NCBI GenBank assembly: GCA_017545045.1
Contig: JAFYDA010000132.1
Span: 1 to 42,682 of the forward strand
Origin: Prevotella sp.
GTDB taxonomy: Bacteria > Bacteroidota > Bacteroidia > Bacteroidales > Bacteroidaceae
Direction: 5' to 3'
DNA length: 42,682 nt
The notes under the pieces: model-generated
The model's input: only the letters and a program-made list of their open reading frames with translations
Told to the model about the DNA's origin: nothing
Database searches by the model: none
Position numbers and translations under genes: made by a program
Shown here: positions 1-7,705 of the stretch, one piece after another
Layout: the number at the start of each line of letters is the position of its first letter
How positions within the stretch are numbered: position 1 is the first letter of the stretch

Positions 1-113
1 AAAGCGATTTTGGGGAAAGGGGAATTGTGCGCCCAAGTGCGACGTCTTGTAAAACATTATTACTTGCTGTGGTCATGAGGGCAATCCATTGGGTTCATGT
101 CCCAATATTACGC

Positions 114-180
114 ATTAAAAAAACTTCTGCGGATTTTGGGTATTTGTTGTTCTTTAGTGGTTAATAATAAACCCGCAGAA
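114..180 (-). terminator. Probable terminator of the fucose-type operon
   Basis: Inverted repeat TTCTGCGG (125-132) and CCGCAGAA (173-180), extendable to about 12 bp with a G-U pair. The loop is unusually long, about 40 nt. On the minus strand the stem is followed by a run of seven T (114-124). It lies 28 nt past the stop of the amidohydrolase. The rest of 1-207 holds only a weak 6-bp hairpin at 88-106 and no supportable gene. Confidence 0.5.
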
Positions 181-207
181 ATCTGGTCGCGCTTTGACGA
201 CTGGATG

Positions 208-1098
208 TCACTCCGACATGTTCTTGATGTACGGCAGGTCGGGAAGGTTCTTGAAACCGTAGAAGCGCTCGGCGTTTCCACCGAGGAATGCGGCTTTTTC
301 GGCCTCTGTCAGCTCGGGGCTCTTTGAGACGAAGTCGTACGACATGCGGTAGGTGATGGCGGTGATGGTGCGCGGATAGTCGGAGCCCCACATCAGGCGG
401 TCCATGCCTACCAAGTCGGCGGCCTCGCGGATGCGACGGACGGCGGTGGGGTAGGGGTAGAACTCGGGATGGTAGAGCCATGTGATGCCGCCGGACTCCA
501 CCATGACGTGCGCTCCCTGTCGGGCCAGCAGCACCTGGCTGCGGAACGACGGGGTGGTGGGCATGCCGAAATGGCCGATGGCCACGCGCAGTTGAGGACA
601 CTCCTGTATGACTTCGGCCATCTGGGCCACCTGGGCCTCGTCGTCGGCCAGGCACATGGAGAGCACCAAATCTTTCTGCTCCATGATCTTGAACATGGGC
701 ATGAGGGCCTGCAACGGCTCGTGTATGCGGTGGCCGGGGATGGCAATGCCGCGTAGTCCGGCGTCGATGACGCGCAGGGCTTCGTCGGCGTTCCATGCCA
801 TGCCCATGCAGAAGAAACGGTCGGGGTAGCGTCGCTGTACGTCGGAAAGATAGTCGTTCTGGCAGCCGTCAATTACTTCCTGCACGACGACGGCGGCGGC
901 GACCTGGGCGTAGTCCATGTTAGAGAGGAATACTTCGGCGGTGTTGCGGCCGTCGATGATAAAGGGTGGCAGCATCTGCACTTCCTCGTCCATGAAAATG
1001 CTGCGCCCGTTTTTCAGCGACAGGATGCGCCGTCCGTCAACTGTGGTGTCCTGACGGAGCCACAGGTGGCTGTGGGCGTCGATGATGTGTCTGTCCAT
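208..1098 (-). CDS. Amidohydrolase (metal-dependent TIM-barrel hydrolase), possible L-fuconolactonase
   Basis: This 296-aa protein looks like an amidohydrolase-2 family enzyme. An HxH metal motif lies at the start of the barrel (D-A-H-S-H, H9 and H11), a later His sits in 'IGHFGMP' near residue 175, and the terminal metal-binding Asp is in 'WGSDYP' near residue 238. The family includes lactonases that open sugar lactones. It is last in a minus-strand cassette, 4 nt after fucP, itself overlapping an aldo/keto reductase. That order fits oxidation of L-fucose to a lactone followed by hydrolysis. The substrate is inferred from context; decarboxylase-like amidohydrolases of the same fold are an alternative. 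No signal peptide, so probably cytoplasmic. Confidence 0.75.
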   Translation of the reverse strand: MDRHIIDAHSHLWLRQDTTVDGRRILSLKNGRSIFMDEEVQMLPPFIIDGRNTAEVFLSNMDYAQVAAAVVVQEVIDGCQNDYLSDVQRRYPDRFFCMGMAWNADEALRVIDAGLRGIAIPGHRIHEPLQALMPMFKIMEQKDLVLSMCLADDEAQVAQMAEVIQECPQLRVAIGHFGMPTTPSFRSQVLLARQGAHVMVESGGITWLYHPEFYPYPTAVRRIREAADLVGMDRLMWGSDYPRTITAITYRMSYDFVSKSPELTEAEKAAFLGGNAERFYGFKNLPDLPYIKNMSE

Positions 1099-1102
1099 GA
1101 TT

Positions 1103-2410
1103 CTATGATGTTTTTACTTGTGCCTTCATGGAGCGGTATCCGTAGCCGACGATGATGAGGAAGCAGAGGAACGGCAGGATGAAGGAGGCGTTGACGGCGG
1201 GATGGCCGTAGACGGTCTGTAGGTCGATGATGGCGCCCTGCAACGGCGGCATGAGTGCTCCGCCCACGATGGCCATGACGAGGAAGGCGGCGCCGAGGGT
1301 GGAATCCTGGCTGTCGACGTCCTCAAGGGCTATGCCGTAGATGGTGGGGAACATGAGCGACATGAAGAAACTGATGCCGACGAGGCAGTAGAGGCCTGCC
1401 ATGCCCACGATGGCGATGGCGCCCAGCGAGCAGAGGGCAGCTCCGCAGCCGAAAATGGCGAGCAGGCGGCGCCCATTGACATACTTCATCAGGAAGGTGG
1501 AGATGAAGCGGCTGGTGAGGAAGAGCGACATGGCGACAATGTTATAGGTCTGGGCCGTGGCTTTGTTGATGCCTAAGTAGTCGGCATACTGGATAATGAA
1601 CGTCCAGGTCATGATCTGTGCGGCCACATAGAACATCTGTGCCAGTACGCCCTCGCGGTAGATGGTGTTGTGCCAGAGGTTGCGCAGCGTCTGCCGCGTG
1701 GTGTGCATTTGTCCATGGGCTTTCTGCTCTTCGCTCTGCGTCTTAGGCATCTTGGTGAGTGCGATGATGACAAACATCAGCACGACCACCAGTCCGATGG
1801 CGACGTAGGGGTCGCGGATGACGGCGAGGTCGTGGACGCGGATGTCGGCTTTCTCGGCTTCACTCAGGGTGCCGAAGATGATTTGTCCGGCAGCGTCGCG
1901 GCGGTCGCTGATGAGCTGTGGCAGCACGATGAGCGAGGCAACGCTCATGCCGCAGAGCGAGCCCATGGGGTTGAAGGCCTGGGCCAGGTTCAGACGCCGC
2001 GTACTGGTCTCCTTGGCTCCCAGTGAGAGGATGAAGGGGTTGGCCGTGGTCTCGAGGAAAGCCAGCCCGAAGGTGAGGATGTAGAGCGACAGGCAGAAGA
2101 AAGTAAAACTCTCCTGTGCGGCTGCGGGGATGAACAGGAAGGCACCAGTGGCATAGAGCGCCAGGCCGAGCAGGATGCCCCATTTGTAGCTGTACTTACG
2201 GATGAACAAGGCGGCGGGAATGGCCATTGTGGCATAGCCGCCGTAGAAGGCAAACTGCACCATCGAGGCCTTGGCGGCCGTCAGCTCCATCACGGTCTGG
2301 AAGGCTGCCACCATCGGGTTGGTGATGTCGTTGGCGAAGCCCCACAGGGCGAACAGCGTCGTGACGAGAATGAACGTCACGAGGTATTTCTTTTCTATGA
2401 GTTTGCCCAT
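1103..2410 (-). CDS. fucP: L-fucose:H+ symporter family permease (MFS)
   Basis: A 435-aa inner-membrane transporter with about 12 hydrophobic segments. The N-terminus ('LFALWGFANDITNP') and the segment 'FLETTANPFILSLG' are characteristic of the FucP branch of the major facilitator superfamily, which imports L-fucose and related deoxy- or galacto-sugars with protons. Its start overlaps the end of the upstream aldo/keto reductase by 16 nt, and the downstream amidohydrolase begins 4 nt after its stop, so the three are surely co-transcribed. Members of this branch also carry glucose/galactose or N-acetylglucosamine, so the sugar is not proven. The operon context favours L-fucose or a similar 6-deoxy sugar. 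Confidence 0.85.
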   Translation of the reverse strand: MGKLIEKKYLVTFILVTTLFALWGFANDITNPMVAAFQTVMELTAAKASMVQFAFYGGYATMAIPAALFIRKYSYKWGILLGLALYATGAFLFIPAAAQESFTFFCLSLYILTFGLAFLETTANPFILSLGAKETSTRRLNLAQAFNPMGSLCGMSVASLIVLPQLISDRRDAAGQIIFGTLSEAEKADIRVHDLAVIRDPYVAIGLVVVLMFVIIALTKMPKTQSEEQKAHGQMHTTRQTLRNLWHNTIYREGVLAQMFYVAAQIMTWTFIIQYADYLGINKATAQTYNIVAMSLFLTSRFISTFLMKYVNGRRLLAIFGCGAALCSLGAIAIVGMAGLYCLVGISFFMSLMFPTIYGIALEDVDSQDSTLGAAFLVMAIVGGALMPPLQGAIIDLQTVYGHPAVNASFILPFLCFLIIVGYGYRSMKAQVKTS

Positions 2411-3336
2411 GTCACACGCTGTTGATTACCGATGATTTCCTTGACTTCTTTTACCAGGTTCCAGTCGGGTTCCTCGCTGGCCCACTCGATGTTCCGGCGC
2501 ACATTCTCGGGATTGGCCGACGAGAAGAGGGTTGACGCGATGCGTGGGAAGCTGACGGCGTACTGCACGGCCAGCTTCTCTATGGGGTAGCCCTTGGCCT
2601 TGCAGTGCTCGGCGGCTCGCTGGCAGGCCTTGACCAGCGGCTGTGGAGCCGGATGCCAGTTGGGAACGCCACGTTCAGAGAGCAGGCCCATCGACAGCGG
2701 TGAGGCGTTGATGATGCCCACGCCGTGCTGTTCGAAGAATCCTGTGTAGTCGGCCAGTGCGTCATCGTTCAGGGTGTAGTGGCAGAAGTTGAGGATGCTT
2801 TCCACGCCCTCGCTTCTTTCAACGACCCATTTCAGGTTCTTCAGCTGTAGGTCGGTGATGCCTACGTGGCCGACGACGCCTTTGTCGCGCAGCTCGAAGA
2901 GGGCGGGCAGTGTCTCGTCGACCACTTTCTGCAGTCCGCCGGGCAATCCATCCTGAAACTCAATGTCGTGGACGTTGATGAGGTCGATGAAGTCCACGCC
3001 CAGACGTTCCATGCTCTCATAGACGCTGTCGGTGACGCGGCGGGCTGAGTAGTCCCATGTGTTCTTGCCGTCCTTGCCGTAGCGTCCCACCTTTGTGCTG
3101 AGGTAGTATTTGTCGCGTGGAATGTTCTTCAGGGCTTTGCCTAAAACGGTCTCTGCCTTGTAGTGACCGTAGTAGGGGCTCACGTCGATGAAGTTGATGC
3201 CTCCCTCGATGGCTGCTTCTACAGCCTCGAAGCTCTCTTTCTCGTTGGTTTCACGAAAGACGCTGCCTAACGATGAAGCGCCGAAGCTCAGGTTCGAGAT
3301 CTTCATGCCCGTCTTTCCCAGTTCTGTGTACCGCAT
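2395..3336 (-). CDS. Aldo/keto reductase, probable L-fucose/L-galactose-type aldose dehydrogenase
   Basis: A 313-aa aldo/keto reductase with the complete catalytic tetrad: D51 and Y56 in 'FIDVSPYYG', K82 in 'STKVGR' and H122 in 'NVHDIE'. The overall sequence resembles the L-galactose / D-threo-aldose 1-dehydrogenase group, which oxidises sugars at C1 with NAD(P)+ to lactones. With FucP and a downstream amidohydrolase it would form an uptake, oxidation and lactone-opening cassette. It starts 37 nt after the stop of the M3 peptidase with no TAnnTTTG element or terminator in the gap, so transcription may run through from the peptidase promoter. The direction of the reaction and the substrate are inferred. 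Confidence 0.8.
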   Translation of the reverse strand: MRYTELGKTGMKISNLSFGASSLGSVFRETNEKESFEAVEAAIEGGINFIDVSPYYGHYKAETVLGKALKNIPRDKYYLSTKVGRYGKDGKNTWDYSARRVTDSVYESMERLGVDFIDLINVHDIEFQDGLPGGLQKVVDETLPALFELRDKGVVGHVGITDLQLKNLKWVVERSEGVESILNFCHYTLNDDALADYTGFFEQHGVGIINASPLSMGLLSERGVPNWHPAPQPLVKACQRAAEHCKAKGYPIEKLAVQYAVSFPRIASTLFSSANPENVRRNIEWASEEPDWNLVKEVKEIIGNQQRVTWANS

Positions 3337-3373
3337 AATATAATTTGGATGTTAATGTTGATTAGGTCGTTCC

Positions 3374-5491
3374 TTATAGTCCTCTTGCTTTCAGCAGGCT
3401 CGATGCGTCGGGCTGCTGCATGCCGGTGAAGTCGGTGAACATCTGCATGAGATCGCCGGTGTTGCCGCGGCTCAAAATCTTGTCGCAGAAGTCCTGACCG
3501 GTCTCAGGCTTTAGGGCACCACGCTGTGCAAAGACGTCGGCAATGTTGACGGCCAGCACCTCCGTCCACAGATAGCTGTAGTAGCCGGCAGCGTAGCCGC
3601 CGCCGAAGACGTGGTTGAAGTAGCTGGTGTGGTAGCGGGGCGGTATCTGCTCGTTGAGCAGGCCTACCTGGCGCAGGGCTTCAGTCTCGAAAACGACAGC
3701 CTGCTCGGAGGTGGGCACTTCCCTTGATGTGAGCATGTGCCAAGCGAGGTCGACGCAGGTGGCGGCGAGGTTCTCGCCGAGGGCGTAAGCTGTCTGGAAG
3801 TTGATGCTCTTCAGCATGCGTTCCTTCAGGTCGGCTGGCATGGGCTCGCCGGTCTCGCAGTGGCGGGCGTAGTGGTCGAAGACCTCGGGAATCGATGCGA
3901 ACGACTCGTTGAACTGCGACGGCATCTCCACGAAGTCGCGGGCGACACTGGTGCCGCTCAGCGTGTTGTACTGGCAGTCGGAGAGAATGCCATGCAGGGC
4001 GTGACCGAACTCATGGAACATAGTGGTCACTTCGTCCCACGTCAGCAGTGAGGGCTTGCCTTCAGGAGCCTTGGCGTTGTTGCATACATTAAATATAATA
4101 GGTAGCTGGTTCCACTGGCGGCTCTGCTTCTGGAAACCGTCCATCCAGGCACCGCCACGCTTCGTCGGGCGGCGGAAGTAGTCGGTGTAGAACAGCGCCT
4201 TGGTCTTGCCGTCCTTGTCGATGACCTCGAAGGCTTTCATGTCGGGGTGGTAGAGGGGAATGTCGCTGCGCTCCTTGAAGGTGAGACCGTAGGCGCGGTT
4301 GGCGGCGTAGAAAACACCGTTGATGAGCACGCTGTCGACGTTGAAGTAGGGCTTCACCTCGTCGTCGCTGACGTTGAGCAGCTCCTTCTTCATCTTGGCG
4401 GAGTAGTAGAAACGGTCGTAGGGCTGGAGCTGGAAGTCGGGACCGGCGCTCTTGCGGGCAAAATCCTCGATGGCCTTCGTCTCGGCATCGGCCTTGGACA
4501 CATACTGGCTGATGAGGTTCTTCAGGAAAGCGTAGACATTCTCAGGGGTCTTGGCCATTGTTTTCTCCAAAGAGTAGGCAGCATAGTTGGGATAGCCCAT
4601 CAGTTCGGCCTGTTCGGCACGCAGCTTGGCTATCTCACAGACCAGGGGGAAGGTGTTGTATTTGCCCGTACCGTCGGCACGGTGGATGCTGGCCTCATAA
4701 ACCTTCTTGCGCAACTCGCGGTTGTCGAGACTGGCGAGCAGCGGCTGCTGCGTGGTGTTGGTGATAACGATGGCGTAGGGAGCCTTCTTTCCCCGTCCTT
4801 CTGCATCTTTCATGCATTGGGCAATGTCGGCCTCGCTGAGTCCGGACAGGTCTTCTGCCAATTCAACCCACACGACAGCATCATTGGTGGCGTCGGGCAG
4901 CAGGTCACCCCACTCGGTCTGCAGGTCAGAGATGCGCTTGTTGATTTGCTTCATGCGCGCCATCTTGTCGTCGGGTAGCAGGGCACCCTTGCGCACAAAC
5001 TCCTTATAGATTTCCTCTGTCAGTTTCTGGTCCTCGCCTTGCAGCGCATCGTGCTGCTTGTCGTACACTTGGCGGATGCGCTCAAAGAGCGGCTTGTTGA
5101 ACATAATCTCGTTATCCAGGTCGGTGAGCATCGGCGTTACCTTCTTCTCTATCTCGCTAATCTCAGGTGTCTTGTCTGCCTCGACGATGGCGAAGAAGAC
5201 ACGACTCACACGGTCGAGCAGACGACCGCTGTCCTCATAAGGCAGAATGGTGTTTTCGAAGGTAGCGGAGTCCTGGCAGTCCACAATCTTCTGGATGTTC
5301 TCACGCTTCTGCTGGATGGCAGCCTCGAAAGCAGGCATGTAGTCTGTCGTCTCAATCTTGCTGAAGTCGGGAGCACCGTAAGGCAACTGGCTCTCTGCGA
5401 GTAGCGGGTTCTCACGCTGTGCCTGCTGACAGGCGCTGAATGGCATCATCATGGCCGATGCAATTCCGATAGTCATAATGTTTTTTTTCAT
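3374..5491 (-). CDS. dcp: Peptidyl-dipeptidase Dcp, M3 family zinc peptidase, lipoprotein
   Basis: A 705-aa M3 metallopeptidase. The zinc motif is in 'MFHEFGHALHG' near residue 490, with the third ligand probably in the following 'EMPSQFNESF'. Dcp-type enzymes remove dipeptides from the C-termini of peptides. The N-terminus has a lysine-rich start, a short hydrophobic stretch and a lipobox ending '...MPFSAC', so the mature protein is predicted to be a periplasmic or outer-membrane-anchored lipoprotein, whereas the E. coli homologue is soluble. The start at 5491 is chosen over an upstream in-frame ATG at 5536 because the promoter at 5512-5541 lies inside that extension. An 8-A run follows the start codon. 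Confidence 0.9.
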   Translation of the reverse strand: MKKNIMTIGIASAMMMPFSACQQAQRENPLLAESQLPYGAPDFSKIETTDYMPAFEAAIQQKRENIQKIVDCQDSATFENTILPYEDSGRLLDRVSRVFFAIVEADKTPEISEIEKKVTPMLTDLDNEIMFNKPLFERIRQVYDKQHDALQGEDQKLTEEIYKEFVRKGALLPDDKMARMKQINKRISDLQTEWGDLLPDATNDAVVWVELAEDLSGLSEADIAQCMKDAEGRGKKAPYAIVITNTTQQPLLASLDNRELRKKVYEASIHRADGTGKYNTFPLVCEIAKLRAEQAELMGYPNYAAYSLEKTMAKTPENVYAFLKNLISQYVSKADAETKAIEDFARKSAGPDFQLQPYDRFYYSAKMKKELLNVSDDEVKPYFNVDSVLINGVFYAANRAYGLTFKERSDIPLYHPDMKAFEVIDKDGKTKALFYTDYFRRPTKRGGAWMDGFQKQSRQWNQLPIIFNVCNNAKAPEGKPSLLTWDEVTTMFHEFGHALHGILSDCQYNTLSGTSVARDFVEMPSQFNESFASIPEVFDHYARHCETGEPMPADLKERMLKSINFQTAYALGENLAATCVDLAWHMLTSREVPTSEQAVVFETEALRQVGLLNEQIPPRYHTSYFNHVFGGGYAAGYYSYLWTEVLAVNIADVFAQRGALKPETGQDFCDKILSRGNTGDLMQMFTDFTGMQQPDASSLLKARGL

Positions 5492-5511
5492 GTTCTTGTT
5501 AGTTTGTGCCG

Positions 5512-5541
5512 CAAAGATACGAAAAGTCGAGAGCATGACAA
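5512..5541 (-). promoter_or_regulatory. Bacteroidota-type promoter of dcp
   Basis: On the minus strand TTG (5541-5539), a 19-nt spacer and TATCTTTG (5519-5512) match the Bacteroidota -33/-7 consensus. The element sits about 20 nt before the chosen dcp start and fixes that start at 5491. Confidence 0.75.
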
Positions 5542-5603
5542 AATAAATTCATTTTTTTTTAAGAAAAAAAGACTGATGCGGAAAAGTGTTTTCATGGTTT
5601 TTA

Positions 5604-5650
5604 TAAAAAAAGACAGGTGCAACACCCGTCAGCGGGGTGCCGCACCTGTC
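5604..5650 (-). terminator. Terminator of hsp20
   Basis: GACAGGTGC (5612-5620) pairs with GCACCTGTC (5642-5650), with a further inner ACCC/GGGT pairing. On the minus strand it is followed by a T run (5604-5611). It lies 24 nt past the hsp20 stop. Confidence 0.8.
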
Positions 5651-5673
5651 GGTCAATCAGATGTATCCTCCTT

Positions 5674-6099
5674 TTATGAGATAGTAATGCTCTTCGAGAC
5701 CTTTGCCTCTTTCTCCTGCTTTGGCAGGGTAACGGTCAAAATGCCGTTCTCGACACGAGCCGAAATCTTGTCCTTCACGACGTCCTCAGGCAGTGAGTAG
5801 TTCTGCTGGTAGTTGGTGTACGAGAACTCGCGGCGCAGGTAGTGCTGCTTCTTGTCCTCCTCCTTGTGCTCCATCTTGTTCTCAATGGCGATGCACAGGT
5901 TGCCATCCTCGTTCAGACTTACGCGGCAGTACTCCTTCTTGATGCCAGGAGCGGCCACCTCCATCGTATAAGATTTCTCGTCCTCCTTGACGTTTACGGC
6001 CGGAGCGGTCGTCTTACAGGTACTCGGCGTGAAGTCGCTGTTCAGAAACTCATCAAACACGGTAGGAAACCAACTGTTCTTAAACATTACTGGTAGCAT
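5674..6099 (-). CDS. Small heat shock protein, Hsp20/alpha-crystallin family
   Basis: A 141-aa holdase chaperone. It has an alpha-crystallin domain from about residue 35 ('PAVNVKEDEKSYTMEVAAPG') to the conserved 'ARVENGILTVTLPK' near the end, followed by a short C-terminal tail ('SKSITIS') carrying an I-x-I-like motif. The N-terminal arm ('FKNSWFPTVFDEFLN') is typical. Of two in-frame ATGs, the one at 6099 is chosen because a strong AGGAGGT (6113-6107) lies 7 nt upstream of it, while it would be only 1 nt from the ATG at 6105. It is preceded by a sigma-54 promoter and followed by its own terminator, so it is probably monocistronic and stress- or activator-controlled. Confidence 0.95.
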   Translation of the reverse strand: MLPVMFKNSWFPTVFDEFLNSDFTPSTCKTTAPAVNVKEDEKSYTMEVAAPGIKKEYCRVSLNEDGNLCIAIENKMEHKEEDKKQHYLRREFSYTNYQQNYSLPEDVVKDKISARVENGILTVTLPKQEKEAKVSKSITIS

Positions 6100-6106
6100 A
6101 ATCATT

Positions 6107-6113
6107 ACCTCCT
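6107..6113 (-). promoter_or_regulatory. Strong Shine-Dalgarno of hsp20
   Basis: AGGAGGT on the minus strand, 7 nt before the ATG at 6099. Such a complete Shine-Dalgarno is unusual for Bacteroidota and decides the start codon. Confidence 0.85.
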
Positions 6114-6160
6114 AATTCTATTGTTTTAAAGGGTTTAACTTTTAACTTCACCGATGGTAA

Positions 6161-6177
6161 TGCAAGCTTCGTGCCAG
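6161..6177 (-). promoter_or_regulatory. Sigma-54 (RpoN) -24/-12 promoter of hsp20
   Basis: The minus strand reads CTGGCACGAAGCTTGCA. This matches the sigma-54 consensus TGGCACG-N4-TTGCA in full, with exactly 10 nt between the -24 GG and the -12 GC. The predicted start of transcription is near 6150, giving a leader of about 50 nt before the Shine-Dalgarno start at 6099. No TAnnTTTG housekeeping element is seen between 6110 and 6180. Confidence 0.75.
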
Positions 6178-6180
6178 TAC

Positions 6181-6224
6181 AAAAAATATGCCAGAATGAC
6201 GCATTATAATGTCATTCTGGCATA
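6181..6224 (-). terminator. Terminator of the AICAR transformylase/small ORF operon
   Basis: A perfect 14-bp inverted repeat (6187-6200 and 6211-6224, 10-nt loop) followed on the minus strand by six T (6186-6181). It sits 4 nt past the small ORF stop. It also lies just upstream of the hsp20 sigma-54 element, so a second role as a protein-binding palindrome is possible. Confidence 0.75.
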
Positions 6225-6228
6225 ATTT

Positions 6229-6426
6229 CTATTTATGTCGGTTGGCTCGCTGCTCGCGGTATTTGGCCTTCTGCCTGGCCGATCCGCTGCCGTGAGCCCC
6301 CGTGATATACTTCTTTTTCTTGGCTTTTGTCTTCACCTTACCCTCTTTCGGGTCGTGGCGTTCGCCACCGCGGCCGAACGAGATGCCATTCTCCAGAATA
6401 CTCTGGAAATCGTCTTCGCCTATCAT
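6229..6426 (-). CDS. Small basic protein of unknown function (65 aa)
   Basis: I do not recognise a named family. The protein begins 'MIGEDDFQSILENG', has a Gly/Arg-rich middle ('FGRGGERHD') and a strongly basic C-terminal half ('KVKTKAKKKKY', then 'QKAKYREQRANRHK'), which suggests binding to RNA or another polyanion. It starts 11 nt after the AICAR transformylase stop on the same strand and is followed at once by a strong terminator, which supports it as the last gene of that operon. The nearby ATG at 6431 is out, since it runs into a stop after two codons. No signal peptide or membrane segment. Confidence 0.6.
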   Translation of the reverse strand: MIGEDDFQSILENGISFGRGGERHDPKEGKVKTKAKKKKYITGAHGSGSARQKAKYREQRANRHK

Positions 6427-6437
6427 ATCATATTCTA

Positions 6438-7625
6438 TTAATGATGGAATAAACGGACGCCGGTGAATGCCATGGCAATGCCATATTTGTTACAGGTCAT
6501 GATGACATGGTCATCGCGTACTGAGCCGCCGGCCTGGGCAATGTACTCCACGCCGCTTTTGTGGGCACGCTCTATATTGTCGCCAAAGGGGAAGAAAGCA
6601 TCGCTGCCCAAGGCCACTTTCGTGTTCTGGGCTATCCACGCCTTCTTTTCTTCCATGGTCAGCACCTCGGGCTGGCGGGTGAAGAACTGCTGCCAGGCAC
6701 CGTCGCGCAGTACGTCGTCGTGCTCGTCTTCTGAAATGTACACGTCAATAGTGTTGTCGCGGTCAGCGCGTCGGATGCCTTCTTTGAACGGCAAACCCAT
6801 AACCTTCGGGTGCTGGCGCAGCCACCAGATGTCGGCCTTGTTGCCAGCCAGGCGGGTGCAGTGGATGCGGCTTTGCTGTCCCGCGCCGATGCCGATGGCC
6901 TGTCCGTCTTTGACGTAGCATACGCTGTTCGACTGTGTGTATTTCAGGGTGATGAGGGCGATGATGAGATCGCGGCGGGCTTCATCGGTAAAATGCTTGC
7001 ATTTTGTCGGAATAATTTCAAACAGCGACGGGTCATCCAGCTTGATCTCGTTACGCCCTTGTTCGAAGGTGATGCCGAAGACTTGCTTGCGCTCTACGGG
7101 TTCTGGCTTGTAGGCAGGGTCTATCTTGATGACGTTGTATGTGCCCTTGCGCTTTTCCTTTAGAATGGTAATGGCTTCGTCTGTGTATGCAGGGGCTATC
7201 ACGCCATCACTGACCTCGCGTTTCAGCAACTGTGCCGTAGTGGCGTCACACGTGTCGGAGAGGGCTACGAAGTCGCCGTAGCTCGACATGCGGTCGGCAC
7301 CGCGGGCACGGGCGTAGGCACAGGCAATAGGACTATCGTCCAGTCCCTGAATGTCATCAACGAAGTAAATTTTTTTCAAAGTGTCGCTCAGCGGCAGGCC
7401 GACGGCTGCACCGGCAGGGCTGACGTGCTTGAAAGAGGCGGCGGCGGGCATGCCTGTAGCCTCTTTCAACTCCTTCACTAACTGCCAGGCGTTGAAGGCG
7501 TCGAGGAAATTGATATATCCAGGACGGCCGTTGATAACTTCGATGGGGAGTTCGCCTTCAGTCATGAAGATACGTGAAGGCTTCTGATTCGGATTACATC
7601 CGTACTTGAGGGCTAATTCTTTCAT
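6438..7625 (-). CDS. AICAR transformylase domain protein, stand-alone PurH-type
   Basis: A 395-aa protein corresponding only to the AICAR formyltransferase part of PurH. The catalytic Lys-His pair is present in 'ASFKHVSPAGAAVG' (K66, H67), as are 'SDAFFPFGDNIERA' and the late 'AGGSVRDDHVI'. This domain transfers a formyl group from 10-formyl-tetrahydrofolate to AICAR, the penultimate step to IMP. The N-terminal IMP cyclohydrolase (MGS-like) domain of about 190-200 residues found in usual PurH is absent, and no such ORF lies nearby. It may be a second, specialised enzyme beside a full-length PurH elsewhere, or work with a separate cyclohydrolase. First gene of a two-gene operon. Confidence 0.9.
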   Translation of the reverse strand: MKELALKYGCNPNQKPSRIFMTEGELPIEVINGRPGYINFLDAFNAWQLVKELKEATGMPAAASFKHVSPAGAAVGLPLSDTLKKIYFVDDIQGLDDSPIACAYARARGADRMSSYGDFVALSDTCDATTAQLLKREVSDGVIAPAYTDEAITILKEKRKGTYNVIKIDPAYKPEPVERKQVFGITFEQGRNEIKLDDPSLFEIIPTKCKHFTDEARRDLIIALITLKYTQSNSVCYVKDGQAIGIGAGQQSRIHCTRLAGNKADIWWLRQHPKVMGLPFKEGIRRADRDNTIDVYISEDEHDDVLRDGAWQQFFTRQPEVLTMEEKKAWIAQNTKVALGSDAFFPFGDNIERAHKSGVEYIAQAGGSVRDDHVIMTCNKYGIAMAFTGVRLFHH

Positions 7626-7653
7626 TCTTGTTGCAATTTTTTGGTTTTGTGTG

Positions 7654-7661
7654 CAAAGGTA
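7654..7661 (-). promoter_or_regulatory. -7 element upstream of the AICAR transformylase
   Basis: TACCTTTG on the minus strand, 28 nt before the start codon. No good TTG is seen at the expected -33 distance, so only the -7 part is supported. It diverges from the element at 7706. Confidence 0.5.
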
Positions 7662-7705
7662 ATGAAAAAAAACGAAATTATGGCTGATAATTCAAGAAAC
7701 TTTCG

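Noticed and set aside
27-46. GTGCG near the window start as another intron boundary
   Set aside because: Only the five bases fit; the following sequence lacks the hairpins and motifs seen at 42599-42682.
161-1098. Other minus-strand frames over the amidohydrolase
   Set aside because: Arg/His/Pro-rich frameshift shadows of a gene with intact metal motifs.
4247-4978. 243-codon frame antisense to dcp
   Set aside because: dcp has complete M3 motifs; the antisense product has no start signal or family features.
5481-5488. Frameshift or phase-variable tract in dcp (8-bp homopolymer after the ATG)
   Set aside because: An A-rich second and third codon (MKKN) is normal for signal peptides here, and the frame is intact. 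Slippage cannot be judged from one sequence.
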